From Sparassis latifolia (taxonomy: Eukaryota; Basidiomycota; Agaricomycetes; Polyporales; Sparassidaceae), in assembly GCA_018466975.1 (NCBI GenBank), contig CM031561.1, positions 3,038,001-3,102,000 on the forward strand: 64,000 bases of DNA, read 5' to 3'. The notes under the pieces were generated by a model. That model was not told where the DNA came from. It was given only the letters and a program-made list of their open reading frames with translations, and did no database searches. Of the stretch, positions 11,416 to 23,162 are shown one piece after another (position 1 is the stretch's first letter; each line of letters opens with the position of its first letter). The translations under genes were made by a program, and so were the position numbers.

Positions 11416-12684
11416 TCAGATATCCCGGAGCAATACTGGCCGCTCGTTGACCCACAGGTCCACCCGAACACCCCGCTGGCGCAGATGCACAACGAATTTG
11501 ATCAGGCCTGGTCGCCATTGATCTCGGTAGTCGACAGGATATGTCTGGTCAGAGAACTTGAGGATCACTTCCTTCAACTGCGAGAACTGTTCCAAAGCCA
11601 GCACTTCGCGGGCAGTATCCCACTGAGCGTCCATTCCCCGAAACTCCAACGTCAGGGTTTGGATGCGACAAGTGGGTAAGATGAGGTGTAAGTCATGGAA
11701 GGGACGAAAACGAAACCTCGGACTGGGTAGATGGATTGTACGCAGAGCGGTGCAATAAGGGACAACCTCCCCTGATGACGGTACTAATAAGCCTCTGTCC
11801 TCGCCTGAAGTTCTAAGACGAAACTCACGGAACAGAGTGTAGCGAGCGTTGGAATGATACGCCGCAGAGTGTTGAGCATCATCATCGTGTAATTCCAGAT
11901 GTTGGAGCCGGGGTGCAACGGCTTCAATCAGTTTGCGAGCATATTCTTCGACTTCTCTCCTACTTGGCACTAGTAACTCTAGTCTTCGCAATGATAGAAC
12001 AGATAAAGTACAGAGAAACCAGTTGACGAGCTGAAGCAGAACATCGTCTTTGTAATCGCGAATAGATAACGTTATGAGTAACGGACGACGCCTGCGAGCA
12101 TCGAGCTGTGAAGATGTAGACCGATTCTTAGAAAGTGATGATTCGCGTGCCCACGGCTCTATCCCACACAGAGCCAAGTTATCCAATCGGGGGAAGGCAG
12201 AGACAACGCTGTGGAACTGAAAGACATCACGGAACGTGCAGTAGGTAAGTTCCAGCTTAACAACATTGTGGAACGTGGCGAAGCCGACGGCGAGGTGGTC
12301 GGGAGGTGGGGTGATTCCACTCCAGTTCAGCAGCGAGAGGTTGAGCGTCTGTACGGCTGGTAGCATACGTCCAAGCCGGAGTGGTGCTTGGTACATCCAC
12401 ACAGTCCTAGCCTTACTCGATGTCTCTGTCCTGCTCACCCATCCACTCAGGTTAAGCGTGCGCACTGCATCGAGGTGTAGATCATCTTTTGAGAATGGGT
12501 CGTCCGAGGCGCGCACGAATGCCTCAAATTGGCCCTGAGATACGATGTGCTTCTGCGCGAAGAGGTGATGTTGGGCGCGCGGGAGCCATGCGTGGTATGC
12601 ATCGGCACAGTTGTGAAGTGAGAACCAGTCGTCCCAGAGATAGTCTATGATGAGCTCCGCGACCTCCAGTGGAATACGTGGCAT
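11416..12684 (-). CDS. F-box/LRR-like protein
   Basis: A single open exon of 422 residues. The N-terminus (MPRIPLEVAELIIDYLWDDW, then LHNCADAYHAWLPRAQHHLF) has the F-box pattern: a proline-containing start, hydrophobic helices and a conserved Trp. The rest is a series of leucine-rich stretches (VRTLNLSGW, VQTLNLSLLNW, VVKLELTYCTF, LDNLALCGIEPW, LQHLELHDDDA, IQTLTLEFRGM) typical of agaricomycete F-box proteins. Such proteins usually recruit substrates to SCF ubiquitin ligases through SKP1; the substrate is unknown. The frame is intact and the start is at the natural N-terminus of the F-box. Flanking DNA on both sides lacks recognisable genes. Confidence 0.85.
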   Translation of the reverse strand: MPRIPLEVAELIIDYLWDDWFSLHNCADAYHAWLPRAQHHLFAQKHIVSQGQFEAFVRASDDPFSKDDLHLDAVRTLNLSGWVSRTETSSKARTVWMYQAPLRLGRMLPAVQTLNLSLLNWSGITPPPDHLAVGFATFHNVVKLELTYCTFRDVFQFHSVVSAFPRLDNLALCGIEPWARESSLSKNRSTSSQLDARRRRPLLITLSIRDYKDDVLLQLVNWFLCTLSVLSLRRLELLVPSRREVEEYARKLIEAVAPRLQHLELHDDDAQHSAAYHSNARYTLFREFRLRTSGEDRGLLVPSSGEVVPYCTALRTIHLPSPRFRFRPFHDLHLILPTCRIQTLTLEFRGMDAQWDTAREVLALEQFSQLKEVILKFSDQTYPVDYRDQWRPGLIKFVVHLRQRGVRVDLWVNERPVLLRDI

Positions 12685-14603
12685 CCCAAGTGCGCAGAGA
12701 TATCGATGAGTTAGGGAAGTTCAAACTGAACGAGGTCACTTCCTGGGAAGAGGCATCACTTTATCAGTCCAGAAGCAAGCCAAGGGAATCGACTCACCGT
12801 CACTACCGGAGGAAGATCGACCTCGGTAAAACCTGTTATCCACTCGCAAGTCAGCACATCTCGGCACCAGCGCTAGTACACCAAAGCGATACATACACCA
12901 GGACTTAGGATGACTCTGAAAGGATCGCAGCACACGGAGGTAGTCTGGCGCAGACCTCTAATGGTGCCGTAGCGAGAAACGATGCTAGCGAGCAAATTTT
13001 CAGATGTACGGAAAACGACAGCAGAGCTCTTACCTAGTGAGCAAGTGCAAGTCAGAGAGGAAAGGGCAGCGAGCCCCCTGTCTCTGCGCTGACCAGAAGC
13101 AGGGAGGAATCAAGACGGGATGGCGCCGTCAAGTTGACGCTCGCTGCAAGCGTTGGACAAGTTTCTTCATATTAATGCCACGATCACTGCATGAAGCCAT
13201 GTCTGTCACCTCGAGGCTATTCACCATTCGAGGATTCACACAAAGCCACCGTATTCCGTGCACAGTTAACCGTCGTTCTTGTTGCCTTCACAAATTTCGA
13301 ACGAACTTGAAGTCAGGAGACGTTGTGCCAGCACCGTGGAGGTGAAAGTTCCCTTATCGAAAGTACTAGTCGTCGGCTCAATCTGGACGATATTTCATCG
13401 CGGTGAGATAAGTCAGAGCAGAGATCAGCCTACTAATACCGTGCATGAAGATCCATGGCCGAAGGTCGAGATGATCGCGATCATAGGTACTACCACAAGA
13501 TCTCCGCATGCATCGTCCGAGAGCTCAACATCGTCCATCTCCACCATATTCAGCTCTCCATATTTCCAGGCAACGTCTAGCATACTCATTCCACGGACTG
13601 GCGTAGTCGCGGACCCGCTCCACACTGTAGGTTTGGTAGTCACTCTTCCGTTATCATCTCTCACTTCTGCAGACGCTGGCGAATAGGTTCACCGATAGTG
13701 ACATTTTCTGCAACACGGCCTCAGGAGGCTCTACCTTAACACAGGGAATAACTGCGCGTTCAGCCGGCAGAGGCATCCTTTGGCAGCCTGGTGTCAATGC
13801 GGTTCCAATCCCCACCGTGAAATTTAGGCTCCCAGCTCTAGAACACGCTAGAACAAGCTGCGTCGAATGACCTTGGAAGCCTGATTGTGCAGTCTCTACA
13901 CGTAAGTTCAGTAGAGATATCTATGTGTACGACCTCGTTTACGCCATTCAGCGCCCCGTAACTCACCTCTTAGGCGTCAAGATCGATCTCTAAATACCAA
14001 AATTGTAGCTCGTATGGAGGAAAGCGCACTCAGGACGCACTTAGGACACGGTCGTCCATTCAGTCATCGTTATCAAACTCCTGCGCGGTTTACTGTTCTC
14101 CTCGCATCAACGAGCTGGATCGTGCGTACTACATTCTGCTCGGCCATCGTGACATTAGACCGTTCTCTGAAAGGAAGACAGCCGTGTGCCACCTTGAGTC
14201 CTGCACGCCACCTCACCAAATAGCATTTACCGCGACGGCAACCTGCTCGTTGTACGTCTCCGTTCGTTCTTTCGTTTCCTCATGGACAAGGTGCGGACTT
14301 TATGACGTTACTTGTTTGCATGAGTGCACGAGTTTAAAGTTTACGAAGTACTGGATCATAGGTATATTCAATATAATATTGGTCTTAGTTATTGCTACAC
14401 GGTAGTTACAGACGTGATGCGAGATAAAGCAACGATGAGCTGACATGTTGAATATAAACTGTTTAACAGAAGCGCATCCTGAGACAGGAGAACAGAACGT
14501 AACGAATAGAATGACAAACTATTCAGACACTGACGATGCTACCAGAGCAACGACCTAGTCCTGTGGAAATGACAACCAAAAAACACAATCGTCGCAATTG
14601 AAT
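12685..14603. other. Largely gene-free; possible short hypothetical coding segments
   Basis: The stretch has only short frames. Two minus-strand pieces have plausible protein composition: about 13782-13672 (MPLPAERAVIPC...) and 13664-13425 (GMSMLDVAWKYGELNM). They might be exons of one small unknown gene, but no family is recognised and the join cannot be defended. Confidence 0.3.
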
Positions 14604-17600
14604 TCAAAACCGTCTGGCAATGGCGTTCGGCCTCGCCGGCTGTTTGCCCTTACGCCGGGCATACGATGATGGCGGCCGACCACGAGACGTGGAACTGGGA
14701 GCTGGCACTGGCAATCTGGGACGTTTGCTCGGACGGGACCTTCGAAGAGCTTCCGAAGGGCTCTCTGATCCAGAGCTAGAAGACGCTGGTGGAGGAAACC
14801 TGAGTCCCCTCTCTCGATAGTCCGCGTAGCTGTAGTGGGGCGGAATTCTATCGCCAATCTTATCGTGCTCCGGCCACTTCTTCTGGAAATACATCCGCAG
14901 CAAGAAATCGTACACGTAGTCTTGCGTCTTCAATTTCTCAGCAGCAGCTCTGTTCTTTCGAGTGAGCCGCGTCTCTGGGGTTTTCAGCTCGCCAGAGGAC
15001 TTATGAGTGTAGGTGGCACGTTCTGCCTGCCACTTAGCCTCCAGCTGCGCATCCAGCATATTTTGGATAGACCGCTTTTTCGTATTTCCATCGGCAGCCG
15101 CTTCGGAGCTGGTTTGGGCACGGTCCAGAAGCTGCTGGTCAGAATCTTTCTGGCGGTGAACACTTTGGTCTGCCGTCTGGGCCTGTAGAAGGGCAGGAAG
15201 GGTCACCGAGTAATGTGCCTGAAACAATTGCAAAAGCTCTTTGATGATGGTGTTCAGAGGAAGATGGTCTGAACCGTTATTGTCAAGAAATGTGATGGGC
15301 TTCTTCATCTTTTCCTTCAGGGTGCCCGTCTCGATGGCATTGCGTTTTGCAGAGCCGCAAGTATACTGGACATCCAGCGAGTCTATTGTGCCTTCGTCGA
15401 AGTATTGAGACATGAACACCGGGACGTTTCGAACGGTGCTGTTGGTGTACCGGACAACATGGAACAAGAGGACGTTGAAAAAAGCCTCGAGCTCGTCTGG
15501 GATCGTAACAGACTTCCAGGGATAGTCCAGCAGGAGGGTGGACAAAAACTGCCAAGTACCCTACGAGGGAAAATCATTTGAGCGATCGTCGCAGATGAGA
15601 CTATACACGAGAAGCTCACGGTGCGGTCAGGTTGTCTCGGCTTTTTTGTTTGAAGGTAACATTCTGTATCTCCAGATTATTGGCGTCACTTTCTCGGCTT
15701 AAATCTTCCTCCGAATCGATGTCCTCCTGGTTCTCGTCGTCTTCGTCTTCAATCGGTTTGGATAGCTCCCAATCACACAACAGCCCTGTCCTGACCGTCT
15801 CATACTCACCATCCGTCTTCACAACCGTTTCATTAATAAGCAGATTTCCTGCGCTGACGTCGCGATGTGTCAATCGGGCCCTGATAGTGGCCAGCCGATG
15901 AGCTGCACGCCGCTATGAGTAGACAGCGATGAAATCAATAAAATCGGCACTCACCATGGATGCAATTTGCAATGATCTTCACCAGCTCCCGAGTATTCTT
16001 GAAATCCTTCAGCGGACGACAAATTTCTTCGACAACGAGGCGGTAGTGGGAATGCTTCTTGATAGGATTCAGGTCGTCCGGATGGCCTAGCTTGAGATAG
16101 CTGTGAGTCACAGTCTGCTGGAACCGGCCTTCAACGTCTCCGTGACACTCAAGAGTTGGGACGTTCTCCACCTTCTCTCTGTTGAGAGTCGCGAGAATAT
16201 GTCCTTCCATCTCGATGTCATCAAGATCAACACGCCATGCATCCTTGAGGAAAACGAACTTCTCCCTCTCACAATCAACTGCGATATAGCATCGCGTGGC
16301 GCCACCTGTCAATCCCGGAGCTTCGAAATGAGGTTTGCCGACCAGGAAGTGTCGCGCAGCTGGCTTTTGGTTCGCCCTGGGAAAATGCATCTCTCTACAT
16401 TCGCCTGAACTGGCCTCCGGGTTGGCGGGTCGATCTGCGGAAAAGTCGCCCTTCTGCCTCCGCTTCTCTGGTATGATAGTGAATTTCCAGCACAGCCACT
16501 CGTCTGGACCATCTTCTTTGGAGTCCTTGAGATTCAGCGACTTGACAAACGACTGTCTTGCATAGTCATTCTTAGATCGATCAGAGGGGTCCACTGGCGC
16601 AGCCATCTTTTGCATTAGCTTATAGTCGGCCGATCCAGACACCACAGGCACAGCAGACGTATCATACCCTTGCTGCTCAACGGTCATGTAAGAGAACCGC
16701 CACAAGAATTCGCTGAGATGTTCCGTGGTCATGTAGTGGAATTTATGTGTGACGATGGCACCAGCGTGGTCCCAGCGAATAATCCGCGCGCAATCGCCCA
16801 GGATAAGAACAGTGAATACGAAGCAGCGGTGTTGGCGGGAGAAGATCATCTTGGCGTATGAAATAATCTGCCCGCGGACAGCAGTACGTCGTTGAGCGTC
16901 CGCCTCAGCAGCAGTCATGAAGATGGCCTTGGCATTGTCTTCTGCCCTTAATGAAATGGGAGGTGTCTGGAAGAGGTCCTCGTCTGTATCGACCATCTTG
17001 GTAATTGAAGGATAGAAATGGTCATACTTCCTTGAGCCGTCTCCACCCTCCTCTGGTTCGTCTTCACCGACCAGCCCTGTAACTCCTCGAGAAAAAGATT
17101 CAGGGCCTCCATCGAAATCGTCATTCCCCGTCTGGAAGTCGCTCTCGTTGTCCATCATTCAGGACGCCTCGCTTGGTGGTTCTGATGCCGCATTCATAAT
17201 CTCTTCGTCAGAGGTGTCTTCACCCATTGAGGTGTCGATTGGAAACTCTGGCTCTGTGGATTCATCTTCAGGCGACGCTAAGGCTGCCTTTTTGAGCACC
17301 CACACGTCGTTCAGCCGCGCAAATCGAGACATGTCGTGGGGACCTTTGCCCATGACGTCCGCTAATGAGTCGCCCGGAAGCAAACTTCCAGATGTCGGCA
17401 TGTAGGATGGGTCTTCATGGCTGAGTTGCTCTGGTTTAGGAGCTATCCCCACGTCGTCGTCTACCTTGGTGGTCTTGTGTGCACGTTTCGGCTTTCTCTT
17501 CTTGTCTTCAAACGGATCGTCCCAGGTACGATGACGCTTAAACTCGGTGGACAGGTGCTGAAGTGCCCAATGTGGCCGATCGTCCTCAGGAACGTTGTCT

Positions 17601-18045
17601 GACGTTCGAAAAAGAGCAGCATCGACCTTCTGTCGGCTAGGGTCGTCAGGATCGGCCTTGTTTTGAACAAGTCGAAGAGTATGACCAGGACAAAGCTTCG
17701 CATCCTCCACGCAGTCGACCTCGAGGACTAAAGTGAGCTTTACGTGGCGCGCAAGGAAGAAAAAGCGCATACAAAAGGTTTGTATAAGTCGAATTCTCGT
17801 TTGTTGTTCCCCGGCATGTTCTCGAAGGCGTCGATAAAGTCTGGCTTTTGCTGATCCAGTGGGTTCTGAACATTAGGGACAAAATCGTCCATGAACTCGT
17901 CGACGGGCATCAAGACGAACTTGGCGTGCATTTCTTCACGAAGCTCACACCGCTGTTCCTTGACAGACATGCGACCCGTAGCATAAGTATCAAAGCCAGA
18001 GACTTTCTTTACTGAAGGCGTGCGGTTAGTGGATTGGTGAGACAT
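14604..18045 (-). pseudogene. FunK1 fungal-type protein kinase, probably damaged
   Basis: The 5' exon starts at 18045 (MSHQSTNRTPS). The body at 17.8-17.2 kb carries the acidic FunK1 N-terminal region (HWALQHLSTEFKRH). The kinase core follows at 17.16-15.95 kb (KFVFLKDAWR, ILATLNREK). After a 52-bp intron comes the catalytic loop LTHRDVSAGN (HRD) with a DWELSK metal-binding segment. The last exon starts GTWQFLSTLLLDYPW and ends in a Ser/Arg tail with SKRPRL, a possible nuclear signal. Three things look wrong. A TGA at 17159-17161 interrupts the frame just before MMDNESDF, with no room for an intron. The exon 1/2 join needs a 35-bp intron or a frameshift. The donor before GTWQFLS is out of phase with its acceptor. 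Alternatively, two adjacent genes could be split at the TGA. Confidence 0.75.
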
Positions 18046-18959
18046 AGCTGAAGATGCTTACCTCCTCGTAGACCAGGTTGCGAGTTTTATATTCGTTGGG
18101 CAAACATGCAAACGGCCCAGAAACTGCGCAACCTCGATCAATGCACAGGTCATGGATTGATCTTCGAAATAACATTACCACCGAACTCTCCTTTGTCTAT
18201 TGTTGCTGCAGCGAGTTTTGTGGCAGGGAACCTCGTGGTTGAAGGCCAACTTTCAATGCGCGTTCAGAGTGGGAGATCCCGTGCACCGCGTCTGCAGCGT
18301 GACATGCGCGTACTGTAATTTTCACCTTTGTTATCGGCTCTCATATGTGGTATCACCTACCAAACAATGTAGAGGCATTTTTCGGTCAGAAGCACCATTT
18401 TCACGGCCGTAACTCCTTCTCTGAGTCACCCACCATGTTGCGTTGGACGTCTCGAACATAATAGTGGCCAGAAAACGGTTTCCTTTGTCCTTTAATGAAC
18501 GGCCTTCCAACTGACCGTGTGATTGGCAGAACAGGTCCCTTGGCCGCACAGCCGAGAGTTCGTGAACTGTCGCTTTGTCCTTATACAGCTACACACACCT
18601 GCGCGTGTTTGTGGCCCAGTTTATGGCGCTGGCTCTGCACAACCGTTTCAGACGCTGCCCTCGTCCACATGCAACTCTCTGGTAAGCCCTGTACAATACG
18701 AGAAGGTGCGTCGACAGTTCTTAGCACTGTGTAGATTGCGTCGCCATGATCTTCCCTCTCACCTTTCATTGCGGACACAACCAGGCCGAGAAATTCATTG
18801 AAATGCAAGCACTTGTACGTCCCCACTAATTATACCAGATTCTCCATGACCATGGTCTAGCTCTGGTCAGGACCACGTTCCCGATGGTATCACCGCTGGA
18901 ATGCGAACCTGATGCTTGAGAACACCTTGTTATTCGTCGGGAGGACAGGCCTTGCCACC
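18046..18959. other. Intergenic upstream of the kinase gene
   Basis: No supported gene. The 5' part of the BTB relic that follows may extend into this stretch but is too eroded to trace. Confidence 0.4.
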
Positions 18960-19350
18960 TCGCATTGATCTTGGCGCGTCTCATTGGCCCCCTTGCATGC
19001 GTCCACTCGCGTTGTGTCGCTACTGGCAGTTGAATAGTCCCAAACTGGGTGTAGTACCTCGCAGAGACGGGATTGCAGAGCTGCTGCTTCAGAAGGCTGG
19101 AAGAGATGGCTAGACATAGTGCGGCCATTTCTGCGGATTCACTTGGAGGTATTCTCGCTTAAGTCGCAGATCCTACTGTGTGATACCTTGGACGACCTTG
19201 ATCAAACACCCGGCTCTTATTGCAAGCAGCACTACCTGTGCGATAATTGCCTTCAGTCTGTGAAGATGCGGGACTTAGTATGATGTCACGGTCTCAATTT
19301 CCTTCCCTCGTACTTGGGTGCATTGGCTTGGAAGACTGGGTGTAGCTTGG
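18960..19350 (+). pseudogene. BTB-family relic, C-terminal half (copy 6)
   Basis: Three plus-strand frames keep recognisable pieces of the second BTB exon in order: LARLIG (about 18972), PLALCRYWQLNSPKLGVVPR (about 19000-19060), then LDDLDQTPGSYCKQHYLCDN with KMRDL (about 19180-19280). The last piece matches LDDMDRTIDSRCKKHNLCDN of copy 7 at 24 kb, the likely closest relative. The end motif survives as FPSYLGALAW. Several stops and frame changes make it non-coding. No BTB exon 1 is found upstream. Confidence 0.65.
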
Positions 19351-20096
19351 CAGGCGGACTGTGCGTCGTTCTCATGAACAGCGAGCTGGTGCACAATGTT
19401 TTCAGTTTTGCAAGGTGCTTCCGTAAAATTGACAGTGTCCGTTACTAGATCTCACACTCTCGACTGGTCCAGCTGCATTTCTCTGCTTACTCGACACCGA
19501 TGTGCCCTGCGGTTACATACGACTTGGTTCTCTTGGCGTTGCAGCACTCTCGCAATTACCTCTCTGTCCTTGTCTGTATGTTGTCTCTACATCACTTTAT
19601 TTTAGCACTTATGTGAAGTCCCACGGTAACTGGATTTCTCCGTCGCTCGCAATCTGTCCTTTCTGCCCAATTTTTTGGTCTGTCTATGCCGCTTTCACTT
19701 TCTTCGCCTTCATGAGCATCTACATCGTTTGCAAGGGAAGGGGCGATGCACCTATGTTTTAGCACGCAAGTGTGCCTTTCAGCGGAGCACGACTGACTGT
19801 GTATGCTCCGTCCATCTTGTTGTATCCACGCCTCGTCACTTCTCAGTCGCCGACTGTCGCATTTGTTATCGAAATCTAGTGCCGCTGACAATGTCGACAG
19901 CATACGGGTGCCCGACTCAACCGTCTCTACTCGCCCCAATCGCGATTTACACGGTTACAAACGGGACATGGATGCACACCCACGACTGCAGACGGCTGAG
20001 GTGTTTGACAGCATAACAATACAGAGCAAGCACATCAACGCATCGACAGCACTACAAAACAACGGTAACACTACAAAGCAACGATAACACTGTCGA
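19351..20096. other. Intergenic; contains dispersed repeat
   Basis: No supported gene. About 19490-19760 resembles 29715-29960 (separate repeat entries). Confidence 0.4.
19490..19760 (+). repeat. Dispersed diverged repeat, copy A
   Basis: This segment resembles 29715-29960: runs such as TCTCTGTCCTT, a shared block around a TCTCTACA motif, then a similar pyrimidine-rich stretch ending GTTTGC(A/G)AGG. Both copies can be read as short hydrophobic peptides (VYAAFTFFAFMSIYIVCKG here; VYAYFTLTAFISVLVCEEG there). Both lie near BTB relics, so they may be decayed flanks of a duplicated unit. Similarity was judged by eye. Confidence 0.4.
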
Positions 20097-21969
20097 CTAC
20101 CCCGAGCACACATAATCATACCGACGATCCCGAACATCGACTGACACCCAGTCACCCTCTCGACTGCTGTTCCACGTATACTCTCGCACCGTTGACGCAG
20201 ACGACTGTGACGGACTCGGAGATGGAGTACGTTCGGGGGGAACGCTGGTCGGATCTACGTGGTTTATCCAGTGTTGGATACCCTCAACAGAGTCGATGGA
20301 GTCGTGTCTGTATTTCTCCCGCACGATGGGGTTGTTCGGGACTCCAGACAGACTGCCACAATGGCCTTCGTCCTGGAGATCCATGAGCCTACTGTCGACT
20401 TCTTCAGCATGAATGGTTGATGAAGTGTCCGACATGTGTGCTGCAAGGCCATCTTTTGTGAGCTTTGTATCAATTGCAGGGAGACGTTGCTCACCGCCAC
20501 CTTCGCCACTCCAGTCCGAGATAGAGGGTGCAAAGGGGGGTCTACGGGTGAGAGGTGGAGGGATTGAGTTCGCGACCTCCAATCCAATGGTGTGAACGGG
20601 TTCTGGTACCTACATGCGCAAGACGAATTTGGTGAGAGCCCATCAACAACACTGTCACGACAGCAGGGATAATGCCATGAGTGCTCTTCGCTCCTCCGCA
20701 AATGAGACCGGTGGTAGAATATCGCGGACCAGGCACGGTATTTCAACGCCAACGTATTCGGGCTCGTCACTAACCTCGGGTATCGTCCAGCCTCCGTCGA
20801 CACCTACTGCTGAGGCGAGCCAGAAGACTAGAATTTCTTCCACGGTAGGGTCTTGATCATCTGACTTGAAGATTGGCGATACAAAGGCTCGTGTCCACCC
20901 TGTGGACCGGCCGTCAGCGCTACCTGTAAGAGGGTATAGAAGGTGCATACCTTTCGAGAAGGCACCGAACACCCAACCAGAATATGAGGTGACTACAAAC
21001 CAGCGAGATCGCTCTCGGAAACAGACATCCCAGATCTTCTGCCGATTTTAGGTGACTTCTCAACTATGAGATCATTTTATCGCACCTTGCTCCACAACCT
21101 CTGACTGCAGGTATAATCCTTGACTGGACCATTCGGATTATAAGGAGGGAGCTGCAGCGAACAATCAGCTTGTATTCCACCACGGTGGTTGAAACGTACT
21201 GCTCCACAAGCTACAAATGCCACAAGATCTTGCGGGGAAAGTATCCACGGTGGCTGTATGACCACAGTGACTGAAGGTATTGCGCACCCTCTGGGAGGCA
21301 GAGGTGCAGCAGCGGCACTAAAAGTGGTGTACCGGAATATGTCTTTGTCCATGTCGATATCACGGGCATGCTTCTCAGGTGAAAAACTCCAGTCGTCTGT
21401 TTGTGGCATAGTGAGATGTAGAATGCGTTGAGAGGTTGTCAGGGGGTATTCAACGACCCAACGACAGACTCTGCAGGATACGTAAAGCATGAGCAACGAA
21501 GTCGAGTCGGCACGGTGCATGAAACTCACCGCTCAATATTGGAGACCTGCCCCCCAACGTGCCTCGGGATATTGTAGTGTGGGGCGCACGGGAGGGTGAG
21601 TGCCTCTCCAGTATATTCGTCGAGGTTGTCTGCGTCCAGTGGTGCAGATGGAATTCGCCGATCCAGGACTGCGAACCGTCCGATCGTCAGCAATGCATTG
21701 AGTAGTTGACATCTAAGCTCACAGTCCAGCGCCTCTTGGGAGAAACCTTTGGCCATTATATGCATGGTCTCCAGTCTCCTAAATGCCTGGGGAATAACCG
21801 TGAGCTGATTTTTGTGTGCTTTATGGCCATCTGGCGGCATTGGTTCAGCGGTGGCGGCGGAAGGCATGTCTGGCAGAGTCGCCACAGACATGTAAAATCT
21901 GAGGTTGCTTGTGGCAGGTCTGGCCATAATGGCCTGGAATGACTCCCATAGACTGAACGTCGACGTCAT
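20097..21969 (-). CDS. Uncharacterised protein with possible membrane helix
   Basis: Exon 1 starts at 21969 (MTSTFSLWESFQAIMARPAT) and runs to a GTGAGT donor near 21530; the frame resumes as VCRWVVEYPLTTSQ. Later exons carry PPWILSPQDLVAFVACGAVR, FRERSRWFVVTSYSGWVFGA and EILVFWLASAVGVDGGWTIP. A hydrophobic segment (GIIPAVVTVLLMG, near 20670) may be a transmembrane helix. A Ser/Pro-rich hydrophilic tail follows and ends YDYVCSG at 20097. Between LMALSLLS and the hydrophobic segment the frame changes with no clear intron, so a frameshift near 20665 is possible. No known domain is recognised. Confidence 0.5.
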
Positions 21970-22817
21970 GGTGGTGGAACTTAGAGGAAGAGATGTGCGG
22001 CCACAACTTCAACGAGGACTGCAGCTTAAAAATGCTGGGAATGAAATGCAGCTGGAACCATGGAAACGCTACAACAACCATGTTGCTCCTGTGGGTGGTA
22101 CGGAAACAAAACTGGAACAAGGAAAGAGATCGTTTGAGACGAAAAGCTGATGGTACAATACAAGGACAGACGAACAAGACGGCATGCCTGAAGGATGGAA
22201 ATGCCTAAAAAGGACATGAGCCGCCTGCGCTTCGCCCCGGCAGGTGTGAGTTGTGGTAAGAATGTAGGCTCATAGCAGCGAAACCCGTCATAATCAAGGG
22301 GAATTTTACTATGTGGCGTTCACCCAGTGCGGTTGTATTTTTGCAAAAAGTGGTCAAATTCCCTAAGGTGCATGGTGATTTTCACCAATAAATGCCCAGT
22401 GAAAATCGCCTTCATATGTAGTGGCAGTCCAGCTGAAGAACTGCGACGAGACCATAGAAGAGACCAGTGCAATTCCAGAACGATATCTTGATACTATCAG
22501 AGATGCTGAGGACAGTGCTGCTGCATCAAGCCGTCAATAGAGCCTTCGCTGTCTCTGCCTATCTCGACTCCGTCCGCGACGCACGGCTCGTGTCCGCCTC
22601 AGCGGCAATCGCGCCGCATAAGACGCGCCCTCCCAGCGACTCATCAATCATCAATATTGCCCCGCGTCCACAGCCACCTCCGCTAGTGTGCGATAGACGA
22701 GGCTAGACGTACAGCAAGTGACATTTCTGCCACAACTTGATTCAATACTGTCCCTCATCTCAAGCAAAGGTGTGTCGGTGGTATCCCATTCAGTGAAAGA
22801 CTGTTGACGTCCCGCAG
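21970..22817. other. Intergenic; short hairpin at 22375-22412
   Basis: No supported gene. A hairpin near 22375-22412 pairs GGTGATTTTCAC with GTGAAAATCGCC. No function is assigned. Confidence 0.4.
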
Positions 22818-23162
22818 ATGCAAATTTATGGTGGTTACAGGTTGACAGAGGAACAAGTCAAAGCATGGTGCCACTCTCAGGGCACGGATCCGCAACCTGG
22901 CACCTATATTGTGGTTATCATGCGGTACCTTACAGCCAACCACATCCAGATCGACGTACTGCCATGCGATTACGAAGGGGAATGTATCCATCTTGTTGTG
23001 ACAGACAAGAAAGCCGATTACGACGCCACGCCTGATAAGTACGAGCAGTTACAAGAGAGCGACAGGGCGCGCGCGATCAAGCAGAAAGTGCTGGATCAGG
23101 GATTCGATTCGGCCGATTTTGTCACTGTTCCTGATCCTTACAAAGTGTGGCAAGGCTGGTAG
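22818..23162 (+). CDS. Hypothetical 114-residue protein
   Basis: An uninterrupted 114-codon frame begins MQIYGGYRLTEEQVKAW and ends VPDPYKVWQGW. Composition is balanced and hydrophilic, with a central strand-like stretch (GTYIVVIMRYLTANHIQIDV) and a Lys/Glu/Asp-rich helix-like C-terminal part. There is no signal peptide or membrane segment. The amino-acid mix is clearly more protein-like than other short frames nearby, but no family is recognised. It could also be an exon of a longer gene; a good upstream exon was not found. Confidence 0.6.
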   Translation: MQIYGGYRLTEEQVKAWCHSQGTDPQPGTYIVVIMRYLTANHIQIDVLPCDYEGECIHLVVTDKKADYDATPDKYEQLQESDRARAIKQKVLDQGFDSADFVTVPDPYKVWQGW

